Below, one piece after another: positions 41,912-52,640 of a DNA stretch of 64,000 bases. The notes beneath the pieces were generated by a model. That model was not told the DNA's origin and ran no database searches. It was given only the letters and a program-made list of their open reading frames with translations. The translations under genes and the position numbers were made by a program. The stretch's first letter is position 1; every line of letters begins with the position of its first letter. This stretch comes from Channallabes apus (taxonomy: Eukaryota; Chordata; Actinopteri; Siluriformes; Clariidae): assembly GCA_030522415.1 (NCBI GenBank), contig CM060127.1:3975707-4039706 (forward strand), read 5' to 3'.

Positions 41912-43190
41912 ATAAAATTAAAGGTTTCTAAATGAAGTTGAAATGTAAATTATTGTGTCCTATTTATATGATGTCATCCTCGATATTGATTATAATAAAT
42001 ATATGAATAATTTTTTCACGCTCCAGTGAAATGTAATGACTGATAATTTTTCATTCCCTTCTGCTAAAGTGACGATCCATTGTTCACTAGTTCCCTACAG
42101 TGCTGAAGTTCGCTACTCTGTGCAGTTGTGTGTGCACATAGAGTTTGTGTATGTATGTGCGCGAGTCTCCTAGGTATGTAGTTTATTTACAGTAATTCAT
42201 TAAAAAAAACAGTGTCTACTTTATAAACAGTTTAGTATACGGTGCCCCTGCTGCCTTTGTAGTTTTCTGGTGCGCACATACTGTAAAGCTTACTCAAAGC
42301 TTAAATTTTTTATTGAGCATATGATTTGTTTTCTTTTTGTGGCATTAGATTTCATTCAGTAAGGTGTAAATGTGTAAATTTAACTAAGGTAAAAGAAGCA
42401 TGTCTTGAAACATAATGCAATAATGCAGATCAAACATAATACACCTGTCCATAAATAAAAAGGAATATTTAGATCTTTATGCAAACTATATTTCACTTAA
42501 ATACACAGATTAAAACGAGGAAAGAATGGTGATGTGGACAAATGGAAGGAGGAAGGAAATCAGGAGACATCAGTTTTTGTTATTTTACAAAATCTGAATA
42601 TACTCAGTAAATGTATGAATTATACTCAAAGTATCAAATCCAACTATGAAGCCTGATTTAAGAGACGTCTGCTCGGTCTCGTTAATTTGTTTTAAAGCCC
42701 CCAATACAGCCAATTCCCCCATCAGCGAAACCGGTTTTATAACTTCACACCTATCGTGAATGAAAGGTGAGAAGAGGCATTACAGTAACTCGGGAGCTGC
42801 GGGTGTTCGGCTCGGAGCGTGCTGTCTCGTTCCATTCAGCAAATAGACTACAGTATATATATTAATTGTTGCATTTCAGGGGGAGTATGTCTGCAGTTTT
42901 ATCTATAAATCTGCTCATACAGTGGTTACAAAATTGGAATGGCGATCTCGCCGCGTATACCGCCGTTTAAAGGCAACAGCGGCCAAAATAAATCAGTTGC
43001 ATTTCAAAGTCATTTGTAAAATGGCCGCCAGGTGGCGCAAAGTGACATTTTCATTCATCGCAGTAAATACAACAGTGATGGTAATTTCCACAACAAACAT
43101 GAAAAATCTGAACCAGAGCTATTAATGTGTACTGTACAATAATGAGTAAAAAAAAAAAATTATACTAGATTTATTAACTGAAATAAATCA
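41912..43190. other. Inner part of the left composite arm, no gene recognised
   Basis: The stretch at 42075-42170 is the inverted match of 48365-48482 (shared CATTGTTCACTAGTTCCCTA). The rest shows no coding frame. Confidence 0.5.
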
Positions 43191-43199
43191 CCATATTTT

Positions 43200-43340
43200 T
43201 CAAGAGAATTTTCAAGCCCCACTCATCAAACAAAATTATAACGAAATCGGCCAAGTTTACTATTTATTTAAATATAAATTTATAAACCAATAAGATCAAA
43301 TAACACCAAGTTATTATTATAACAGAAAAAGAAAATTATG
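43200..43340 (+). repeat. hAT-derived fragment
   Basis: It matches 19138-19240 of the hAT element, sharing GAATTTTCAAGCCCCAC and AACGAAATCGGCCAAG. Inverted pieces of the same sequence occur at 46930-47000 and 47655-47720. Confidence 0.75.
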
Positions 43341-44766
43341 ATGACCATAACAGCCTACTACACTGTAAAAAGTGATTTTTTGACCTTGTAAATAATGGTA
43401 ACATTATTTAAGTATGTTTTACAAACAAATACTATTTTGTCTTTTTACTTAAAAATGTCATGTTTAATTCAGTACATTACTTGCAGTTTCTTTGTAATTT
43501 ATTATACTAAAATACATATGTAAATTTAAATACAATCTCCTTAGTAATATTTACTTAGTGTTTGCCATCTAATCAAATCACACCAAAACTGAACAACTTA
43601 AAGTAAAATGTACTCAGTTCGGCAAGGTAATGGACTGCGTGCACGCAGACTCGTGACGTACTTCCGCTTTGGCTCCGAAGTTTGAAGCGGCGCGCACAGA
43701 GGAAAGGAAGAGAGATTTCACCACGGCTAATGTGAATTTTACCACGGTAAGTTATTAATATGCTAAGTAATTAATTGAAATATATTTGCAGAAAAGTGTA
43801 GAGTCATTAAGCTATCTGCAGCCCCAGTGGTTTGTGCCTACCGTTTCTTTTTTTTTATTGAGGTACAAGTGCTAAAAGTGTTCATGTTAACAGTGTTAAC
43901 AGATGTTTGGATAACGTTAAAACTTAATCTTAGTTTTGTTAAACAGAGTTAAAACATTACTAAATGAAGCTATTAATATAGTTGACAGAGTTAACTATAA
44001 ATGTTACACAGATATAAATATCAGTTCTGTAAGTAAATCCTACGTTAATGTGAATGCGCTTCCTATTGGTTACGCCAGAGGCGCTGTTTCCCACTGTGTT
44101 CGAACAGTCTGCAGCAGAGCTGTGGAGAACTGCTGTGGGTAAGTTGCAATCTGTTGTAGCGCCACAATAAAAGTAAAAAATATAATTTCACAAGAAATGT
44201 CAGGCACTGTTTGAAAGGTATTCAACAGCATAGGTATTGATTCATCTGTCAAGTGTATTTTTGTTCAATATCTGTGGTATTTTGATACTTTTATTTCCGT
44301 TTTGATGTACCTGGTTTTGCCATGTGCTAATGTGCTAATGAAATGCAATAAATTGCAACATCATCCAAGTCCTGAGTGCGGGTGCTGATGAAGGGTGGGA
44401 TAAACCGGGTCAGAGAGAGAAAAATCTAGAAGGTCACATATGACCTTAATCTTGTCAGACGATTATTGTAAAAATGAGTTTTAACATCCGTGCAAACTTA
44501 GCTCGAGGCATTGCCCTGTCGTGTTCTAGCATTCTGTCCCAGTAAAGTTCGAGCTGCCGACATTTAATAATCACCCTGTTTTTCGCGTCTTAATCACACA
44601 GGATTAACGTTAGTTTTTAAAATGCACTTGTACAAGGCAAATATTACATTGAACTTTATTTATATTGTTTACCTCTACTATTGGGTATGATAGCTATATA
44701 TAGAAATTGATAAGGTGATACTGTACAGTATTTTAACCACTTTGCTCTGATTTGTATATTTCACAG

Positions 44767-45084
44767 GATGTCAGCAGAGACATGATTAAGGATACTTTCG
44801 CCCGTCATGTCATGAAAATCATTGTACTGAGCAGATCTGTAGAAGAGGAAGATGCCAGTATATCTGATGTCATCATTGTCATCGAGGGTACTGAGGTGCT
44901 GCTGGGATGTAAAAATCTCACCAATGCATGCATTTTACTCATGGGCTGCATTTACTCCCTAAATTTGAGCTATCCCCCAAAGCTGAGAAAAACATTTGAA
45001 GTGTTCCAAAAAATCTTTCTTGGGCTAGATGCTTTAAAGTTTTCTACAAAGGTTTACTCTTTACATAGAAAGCTTGTAATCTAG
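44767..45084 (+). CDS. SAMD3-like family, last coding exon
   Basis: The exon follows TATATTTCACAG and runs open for 105 codons to TAG at 45082-45084. It matches the C-terminal block of the large fish family annotated as sterile alpha motif domain-containing protein 3-like, with LTNACILLMGCIYSLNLSYP and LRKTFEVFQKIFLGLDALK. The SAM domain and middle exons are absent, so only the tail module is present. Splicing from the leaders at 43749 or 44139 would leave the start codon unclear. The function of this module is not known to me. It sits inside a TIR unit and may be a passenger rather than a working gene. Confidence 0.6.
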   Translation, partial: DVSRDMIKDTFARHVMKIIVLSRSVEEEDASISDVIIVIEGTEVLLGCKNLTNACILLMGCIYSLNLSYPPKLRKTFEVFQKIFLGLDALKFSTKVYSLHRKLVI

Positions 45085-45224
45085 TTGGGCACTACAGTAC
45101 TTGCACTTATGCTGTTTTACTGTTTTTGTTTTTGTTTTGTTTTTTGCAAGAAAGGCAGCTATATATAGTATACTAGTTTAACATTTATTTGCACTTTTAT
45201 ACTTTTGTATTTTATATCTGCAAA

Positions 45225-45392
45225 TTGTTCATGTTCATGTTATATTTAAAGGTTTTATATGTTTAAATGTTTATGCACTTTAATGCACATGTGATTGTTC
45301 TAAAAAAATTGTTCATGTTCATGTTATATTTAAAGGTTTTATATGTTTAAATGTTTATGCACTTTAATGCACATGTGATTGTTCTAAAAAAA
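45225..45392. repeat. 84-bp tandem duplication
   Basis: The sequence starting TTGTTCATGTTCATGTTATA is repeated immediately (45225-45308, 45309-45392) with no visible difference. Confidence 0.95.
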
Positions 45393-45680
45393 GTTTACTG
45401 GAGTAAAATGCACTATAGTGTACCATTTGCAATTTTACTACTTTTTTTATTTCATGTTAAAGAATCTCAAAGAAATAAAAGATTTCAAGTAAAATGTATG
45501 TCAGTGTTATTTTATTGACCACCATTTAAATACATAAACAACATCAAATGTTAAAATAATATTTAAAGTAAAGGTTACTCCATTTAAAATAAGATAACTA
45601 GAATTATTGTGTAAAAAAAAAACATTTATAAGCATTCCTTGAGTAAAATATATAAAGAAACAGTCAATACAGTTTACTAG

Positions 45681-45830
45681 GAAATTCCAAGTAAACTTTA
45701 CTTTACTGAGATTTTCTAATTAAAGCTACAGTTCTTTGTTTTTAGTTTTTACTTGGAAATTCCAAGTAAACTTTACTTTACTGAGATTTTCTAATTAAAG
45801 CTACAGTTCTTTGTTTTTAGTTTTTACTTG
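45681..45830. repeat. 75-bp tandem duplication
   Basis: The unit starting GAAATTCCAAGTAAACTTTA is repeated with period 75. Confidence 0.95.
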
Positions 45831-45919
45831 GAAATTCTATTGAAATTACTCACATTTTCTAAGTGAAAAAACTTTCCTAACTTTTTTTGAGTAAATCCTA
45901 CTCCACATTTTTTTCAGTG

Positions 45920-46785
45920 TACATTTCATTATTTATAATAACACAAAAACAATATTACAATATTTGTTATTTTAATATAAACTCGGTATCATTATCCTCC
46001 TTGTGTATGTGTAAAAAACATTTGATTTGTTCTATTTTTTATTCTGATAGTGTGCTCAATTTGTTTCTAGTAATTTATATATTTAAATTCGGATGCCTTT
46101 TACTGTTACAAATTTAACACTTTGCAAAATAATAAAAATGTGTCTTGCTGTACAAGCCCTTGTGTTGTTGTTTGTGCTGCTGTTCTTTAATAATACCAAT
46201 AATCAGATACAAACAGTCTGTCTAAACGAAAATTAAGCAATGCTTCTTAACTCATTATGTGGATATTTTTCATGTTCGTTGGATAAAGTATGTACTGTAA
46301 TGATTTGGTCTACTCTGTACTGTATGTGCGTGAGAGAGAGGGGTGTCGCGGTCGTGAAACAAAGGCTCATTTCAGCTCATTCAGTTTCTCTGAATGGATA
46401 GGTGAGAACAGCTGATTCACGGTGAATAATTTGCATTTGAGTGTTGTCAAGTGAGCCAAGTGAAAAGAAGACAAACATCAAGACGAACAACATATAAAAC
46501 TGAGACAATATTTTAAAAAGAATCGCAATCAACCTGAACAGGTAAGCTGGAATAAAATCAGTAGCAGCATTAACTAAAGTAATTAGTAATTATTAGCTGC
46601 TACTGATTTTATGGACTCATCACGGTTAAATACGTTGGTCACATGCCAGCTGTATAAGCCGGTTACGGGACTCATTACGGTTGTATACCGTGCTCTGAAT
46701 AATAAATTTTTTTGTTTGCTGTTTGTTTGCTGAGTAAAATTAAAATAGAACAATTTTTTAAAACAGCATCATCCAGGATTCAAAC
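45920..46785. other. AT-rich inner composite sequence with a hairpin
   Basis: A 15-bp perfect inverted repeat AAAATCAGTAGCAGC (46554-46568) and GCTGCTACTGATTTT (46596-46610) is the only structure seen. Confidence 0.6.
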
Positions 46786-46840
46786 CGACGCTTTGTAAAT
46801 CCCTGACCGAGCGCTCTAACCGCTACACCAACCAGGCACT
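46786..46840 (-). repeat. tRNA-like SINE head (family C), copy 1
   Basis: On the - strand: TGGTTGGTGTAGCGGTTAGA then CGGTTTGAATCC, the box A and box B of a tRNA-derived promoter. It is followed by hAT-derived sequence at 46930-47000. Confidence 0.6.
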
Positions 46841-47507
46841 AAGAGACAATACACCTCCGTGACGTTAATAAGCCACTCGACTTCTTTGAAAGCAAGCGTT
46901 AAATAAGTAACGAAGTAAGCCTGTTATACAATTATACTATTTGCACATGTATTTTATCTGTTTTAAACTTGGTGTCATTTGATCTTATTGGTTTAGAAAT
47001 GCCGCACTTCCGCGTTGTTGCGCGAGCGTCGCAATTACACCGGGTAGTAAAAATCCCCTGTAAACCAACAAACCCCGAGTATTTTATAGCGCGGGGTGCA
47101 AACCGGATAGCTTGCCAGCCAAGGATAAAAAAAAAAAAGATGAATTGGGCACACGCCGTGACAGGCTGAAAAAAAAAACTATTGTTATCAAAAATGTAAC
47201 AGATGTAACACCGGACCTCATTACCCACAATGCATCTCCCGCACTGGACTACACTGCCGTAAACAGCTGTCGTAAATCAAAACTCCCTGTACTCCAGATG
47301 GCCACCACTTTTCATCAGTATAATGACACACACACACACACAGCAGCAGACCGAGCCGTCACTCCACTAAATTTAAAGAATACAAACTGGTTGCGTGCGA
47401 GTTTGCTGTTTTTTCTATAGTATGCTGAAGCAAAATCAAAATACAACATTTTTTTTTTTATTTTAATTTTGCTATAATTAAAATAAAAAAATTTAAAACA
47501 TCACCCC

Positions 47508-47574
47508 TCGGGATTCGAACCGGCACTTTATGTATCACTGACCGTGGGCTCTAACCGCTACACCAAAGCGAGCA
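47508..47574 (-). repeat. tRNA-like SINE head (family C), copy 2
   Basis: On the - strand: GTGCTCGCTTTGGTGTAGCG and CGGTTCGAATCCCGAGG. Like copy 1 it is followed, after GACGAAGTAAGCCTGTTATA, by the hAT-derived fragment. It is unlikely to be a working tRNA. Confidence 0.6.
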
Positions 47575-47659
47575 CTTAAAGGTGATGCACCCAAGTAATG
47601 TTAAATAAGGCAAGGTTAATAAAGCAAGCTCTGGATAAGTGACGAAGTAAGCCTGTTAT

Positions 47660-49285
47660 AATAATAACTTGGTGTTATTTGATCTTATTGGTTTAGAAAA
47701 TTATATTTAAATAAAACCATACACACTTCTTTTCTAATTACACGTGATAAAATCTAAAGGCTCACTGTGTTAATATTTATTGTGCTTAAATTTGATCTTA
47801 ATAAGATTTGATTTAATTTGAATTCTACATTTGTACTGTAATTATAGTACTGTGATTATGAATTCGATCAACTACAGTGTTTCACTTGATGTTATCGGCT
47901 ACTACGTGTATTATTTAATGGGACGCGTCTCATTAATGAGACAGAGAATTTAAGGCATGAGGCGTCAGTCTGTAGTTATATAGCGCCACTCAGTGGTAAA
48001 AGCAAGCAAATGCACAGCAAATGCACATGCCGTAATGCGGCGGCGACGTTAAATACGACGCTCCGATTTTGTAACAACTGTATCTGCACACGCGTTTATC
48101 AGCCTTTTGATCAACGGCACTCACTTTCACTTTGCAAAAGGCAGTGTTTATTGTTTACTGTATATTTAAAGTGCATACACACACTCATCATGAAAGATCT
48201 TTTTTTACCTGAAATTTACCTGAAACTCGATGAGGCACTGTATAGGGCTTAAATCAAACTTCACTCATGCTTGCATGCACATATATGAAACAGTCACACA
48301 TACATAAATACTACTAACTGCTCAAACAACTACATATGAAATGCGCGCACATACACACCCACCTCTCCGTGCACACACACCTATGAGACGTGCACATACA
48401 GTACATACACAAACTCTCCGTGCACACACAACTGCACAGAGTAGCGAACTGTAGCGCTGTAGGGAACTAGTGAACAATGGACAGTGAAGTTGTTCAGCTG
48501 TTTAATGTCACTATGCAGATGTTGCACCCAGTGTAGTTACCAAAATCTTTGGTTTAGTTCTCATTGAGTGGCCACACATCACTTCCACATTTCCACATTC
48601 CCGAATAGGCGCGAGGTCCGTTGCCTAGCAACACTGAACGAAACGAGGCATTATTGTGGTGTTTGCTTTGGTTATGACATTTATTTAAAAGCAATAATAA
48701 AGCTTTATATCCTCAGGAGGGGTCATTACATTGGTTTAGCGATAATTTCACGGAAGCGAGTTCAGAACTAAATCGCTGCTCCTGCCGAATCTAAAACACT
48801 GTCACACAAAACATCCGAAAAGTTCAGAAGCTTCAAATAGAATGAACGAACTAATGAATTTTCTCAAAATTATATAAAATTAAGTAGAGCTTTCCTTTTT
48901 GTCATAGTACGAAACCCCTAGATGGACAAAGGAGGAGAAAAAACGGCAGAAAAAATTATGCCAAAAACTTTGGGTTATAATGCAAAACATGACATGTTTT
49001 TTTTCTTCTGCCATTTTCTTTCTCTTCCTTTGTCCCCTTAGAGACTCTGTAGTAGGTTTTCTCAGTTGAATATGAAAAAAGAATATTGCTGATTATCAAC
49101 GCGGAAATGAATGGCGCATTGTCCAAGTGCAAGTTGATCTTGGAGCTAAACTATTTGCTTTGGGTGAAAGCGCCTTCTAGCGATCATTGTGTGTCAGTAA
49201 CAGCTTCCCATTCAAAACAATAGGCGGTCAAAATGACCGGTGAACCGCGTTAAAAGTAGGTGACACTGGCGCGGCGCTTCTAGTG
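47660..49285. repeat. Right inverted arm of the piggyBac-like composite
   Basis: Sequence complementary in order to parts of 35156-36060 and 42075-43340, for example ATTCATTAGTTCGTTCATTC (35790) with its complement near 48850. Divergence is moderate and indels are many. Confidence 0.65.
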
Positions 49286-49399
49286 TTAACTCTAAAAAGC
49301 CCCTCTGACCTTATATAACAGACGTAACTACCTTTCCACAAAAAGATATAGGTTTAGATGTCAAGCAATAAAAAGCTGAGAATTATGAATAGAAGTAAA

Positions 49400-50340
49400 C
49401 AACCATGCCGGACGACATATCCTTTGAAAAATATGTTTCAAAGGGGTCAAATTATTAAAAACAAAGAGAATTGAAGCCTGTAAGGATAAAGCTGAACCAT
49501 AAAGTTTGGGGAAGAAATGTTTGCATGAATGGCTGATCTGATATCACTTAAATACTTGGTGAAGTTCATGTTGTTTGATGGGACCAGACTGACCTTATTC
49601 CAGAGTGGCGGGCGCGTCAGGGCATGACAAGTCTTAGGATGTTTGGTAAATGAAGGATTGTGGGAAATTAAATATTAACTTTTCAACACACGCATACAGA
49701 AATGCTTACTCTCTGCTTGGTGCACTGGCACACCGTCACAGCTCACTCTCTCTCTTTCTCTGCAAACACAGTGACGTCAATAAAAATTATCAAACTGCAT
49801 AATAAAAAATAAAAAAAAAATCTAATTAATAATAACAATAAATTAATTAATACATACATCAAATAAAACATCAATAAAAACATCAAACTGCATAATGAGT
49901 CACAGGTGGGAAACATCATATGTTGTCTATTGGCTTCACCCACCTCTCTGTTTGAGGATGATGCTTGGACACACCCACGCTACCGCATAGGGTTAGAAGT
50001 GAAGTGCATGAAGCAATGCACCCATCAGTCATAGTATTGTACAAGCCTCTGGAGGCAGTGTTATGATCTGGGGTTGCTTCAGGTTCTCGGGTATAGACTC
50101 AACAGCATTACTGTACTGTATGTGGCAATAAAATGAAGTCAGCTGATGACCTGAATGTACTGAATGACCATATCTATGGAGTTCTTCTTCCCTGATGGCA
50201 CAGGCATATTTCAGGACTCAAATAGTGATAGTGTCTCTCTGGTAGACCCGAGGAATCATTTTCTCACACAAGTTATGACCACAGAGTCCTAACCTCAACC
50301 GCATTGAAAGTCTTTCAGACACGCACTTTGTGTAGACATA
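49400..50340 (+). pseudogene. Tc1-like transposase relic
   Basis: Broken frames show LFDGTRLTLFQSGG at about 49575 and VMIWGC-like sequence at about 50065, the order expected in Tc1 transposases, with a foreign AT-rich stretch between. Ends were not found. Confidence 0.6.
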
Positions 50341-50663
50341 AGACTTTATGGAGTGATTTGACTTTCCCGTCATTTATATAACATCTCAGGTAGGATTTAT
50401 GTAACTCAAAACTCCAGACAGAAATAGTGTATAAGACATTGCATAAGGTTATTAAAACAGTGTCATGACACATGGGGGCTATCAGTGCAAATCAAAGCTA
50501 AAGACAATCAAACATATTTAGAGTCTAGTGATTAAATACAGTAGACATACTGCACATCATGAAGACAATACCCAATGCTGACATCAGAAAAACAATGAAG
50601 GAGAAAAGGGACATAAGCATCATATTCGCATGTAAACAGACACTTGCAAAAAACACAACAATT

Positions 50664-50665
<2 letters not shown>

Positions 50666-50718
<53 letters not shown>
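50666..50718. repeat. AT microsatellite
   Basis: A long uninterrupted AT run adjoining the left end of the Tc1-like copy at 50717. Confidence 0.95.
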
Positions 50719-50719
<1 letters not shown>

Positions 50720-51151
50720 TACCGTTCAAAAGTTTGGGGTCACTTTCTAACACTTTTCTTTTTAGGAATGCTGAAGGCATCCAAAAAATGCATTAATCTC
50801 CTTTGAATAGCTGATATTGAGATGTGTCTGCTACTTATGCTCTGTAAAGACTTCATAACGCCTCTAATCTGAGGTGCTGTTAATTGGTTAATTGGCTGTT
50901 AACTTCTCATCTGCAGTAGAGGTAGGTTTTGGTCTCGCCCCCCTGGGATGGCCTTCATGAGAGCCAGTTTCATTATGGTGCTTGACAGATTTTGCAAATG
51001 CACTTGACAATACTGTTCTTGCAAGAACTATTACAGAAAGGCTGACCTCTGTGTCTTAAAATAATCATTCCTTTACAATGTAGAAAGAAATAAAAATCAG
51101 GAACGATCATGGAGTTAGAAAGTTACCGCAAACTTTTGAACGGTGCATGTA
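50717..51151 (+). mobile_element. Tc1-like non-autonomous element, second copy
   Basis: The ends (ACTACCGTTCAAAAGTTTGG and the decayed complement near 51120-51150) and most of the interior match 141-685 in part in the opposite order, including GCTGACCTCTGTGTCTTAAA. It is a deletion derivative without transposase. Confidence 0.75.
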
Positions 51152-51323
51152 AATATAGCGAGAGAGAGAGAGAGAGAATAGGGGGGAAAAGTCCATAATA
51201 GATTAAATTTTTAAAAGACATGCAATGCAACAATAATGGTATGAACTCTGAGTATTTTTTTTAAAGATTGAATGTTTTATTAAAGTGTTAAAGTTCAGGA
51301 TTGTGTCATTCTGTCTCTTGCAG

Positions 51324-51494
51324 GTTGGAATATTGTAAATTCTCACAGGAAGGCTGTGCTGCTCTGTCTTCAGCTCTGATATCATCCCCCTCACCTTTGA
51401 AAAAACTGGATCTGTCTGAGGATATCCTCCGATACTTAGATAGGAGGATAATTTTCAGTATTAGATGTACAGGATGTAAACTATATTTAAACAA
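51324..51494 (+). pseudogene. Degraded LRR exon 7 (or exon of a broken NLR copy)
   Basis: The exon follows CTGTCTCTTGCAG, starts like the others ([26 protein letters not shown]) and ends GCKLYLNK before GTAATT. It is 171 nt, one codon shorter than the rest, and its second half no longer fits the LRR consensus (the [12 protein letters not shown] segment is lost). Phase is preserved. It may be the decayed last exon of the NLR gene upstream, pushed 16.7 kb away, or a relic of another NLR. Confidence 0.6.
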
Positions 51495-51504
51495 GTAATT
51501 ACTC

Positions 51505-51989
51505 ACTTACTCATCGTCTATACTGCTTTATCCTATATTCAGGGTCGCGGAGGCCTGGAGCCTATCCCAGGAGGCTTAGGGCATGAGGCAGGGTACACCC
51601 TGGACAGGGCACACACACTCATTCACACACTACGGGCAATTTACTACTCGGCTTGCTCACCAGGGACTATCTGAACATTTTGATTCATACACATTCACAT
51701 TCCATACAAACTTAAATAATTCTTTTGATTGTGTAAAGCTGTTTTGAGACAATGTCAATTGTTAAAAGTGCTATACAAATAAAATTGAATTGAAAAACAA
51801 TATTTATTTTACACTAAGTGTTCTATTGCTTCATGTACATATGAAGATCATGCATCACTTTTATGATCAATTGGTGCTTTCTGTAGACATTTTTAATAAT
51901 GGAAGGAGTTTCCACTCCCAACTCGCCGGGAACCGAACCCGGACCCTGGAGGTACAAGGCGACACTGACCACTAAACCACCGTGCCGCC
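51505..51989 (-). repeat. Family A SINE interrupted by a LINE tail
   Basis: The SINE tail and body lie at 51505-51655 and its head at 51925-51989 (GGCGGCACGGTGGTTTAGTG on the - strand). Between them is the conserved L2/CR1-like LINE 3' end (51660-51795). Confidence 0.7.
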
Positions 51990-52409
51990 TCTAGAAATTA
52001 CATTAGAATTTAAAAAAATATTGTCTCCAGTACTGCTCTGCCAGTCCTCTTGCTCCTTTGCTACGTTCTAAACTTGGCCGTCATGAGCCATAGTACCATC
52101 AAAGCGTTAAATCATAAGCCATAGTACCACTAAAGCATTCATCTGTCGGGCATTAAAATGATGTAGCTCACTAGTCATTAATTGCTTTAGCTCTACTAGC
52201 CAACAGCTGCAATTAAGGAACGATTTTTACCCATCCCACAGTCATTTTGAAAATCCTCCTTTCTCTCACCTTTTTAAATATGCTGAAAGTGATTGTGATA
52301 TAAATTGATCTAAAGTTAATGTGATTACCTTCTTTTTCACCTTTCTTGCCCCTCTATACTAATAAAAAAATTATTAATTAAAAACCTACTATGTGACTAT
52401 GGTTTTTAG

Positions 52410-52640
52410 CTTCCAGGACTGTGGCCAGGGTAAGTCCAGATGTAAACCCAGTAGAAATCTGTTGGACGCTGATCAAGAAGGCAGGAGTCAAGTCAAGAAA
52501 CTGTCTTCTGTACATGATTTCAGAAGATCGAGCAGGCATGGATTGAGCGTGTAACACCAGAGTACAACATAGATATCCTGCTATATTTTGACTATATCCA
52601 GCAGGTTTTGAAGAATAAAAGACTTCATACTAAATAGTGA
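52410..52640 (+). pseudogene. Possible Tc1-like transposase C-terminal relic
   Basis: The sequence reads roughly as SPDVNPVEICW with frame breaks, resembling the third catalytic block. Ends and upstream part are absent. Confidence 0.4.

Larger units (their letters stand above)
43361..45919 (+). mobile_element. 2.56-kb TIR unit carrying a SAMD3-like gene fragment
   Basis: The ends are CACTGTAAAAAGTG and CACATTTTTTTCAGTG, an imperfect inverted repeat flanked by TA. Inside are a CpG-containing promoter-like patch (43630-43740), leader exons with good donors (ending 43749 and 44139), a final coding exon (44767-45084), AATAAA at 45473 and two direct duplications. No transposase is present. It looks like a non-autonomous transposon that captured a gene end. 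Confidence 0.6.
35156..49285. mobile_element. 14.1-kb piggyBac-like TTAA-bounded composite
   Basis: Both ends read TTAA then CACTAGAAG(T/C)GC inwards (35152 on the left, 49289 on the right), typical of piggyBac termini, and subterminal GTCATTTT(C/G)ACCGC motifs are inverted. Further inside, 35690-36060 is inverted relative to 48480-49105, and 42075-42170 relative to 48365-48482. No piggyBac transposase is present. A Gypsy element (36271-41906) and a SAMD3-like gene unit (43361-45919) lie within; without them about 5.9 kb remains. It could be one non-autonomous element with long diverged palindromic arms or the joint product of two head-to-head copies. Confidence 0.6.

Noticed and set aside
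47508..47574. Functional tRNA gene
   Set aside because: Boxes A and B are present, but the acceptor stem is not convincing and a similar head nearby is followed by the same foreign tail, so it is SINE-like.
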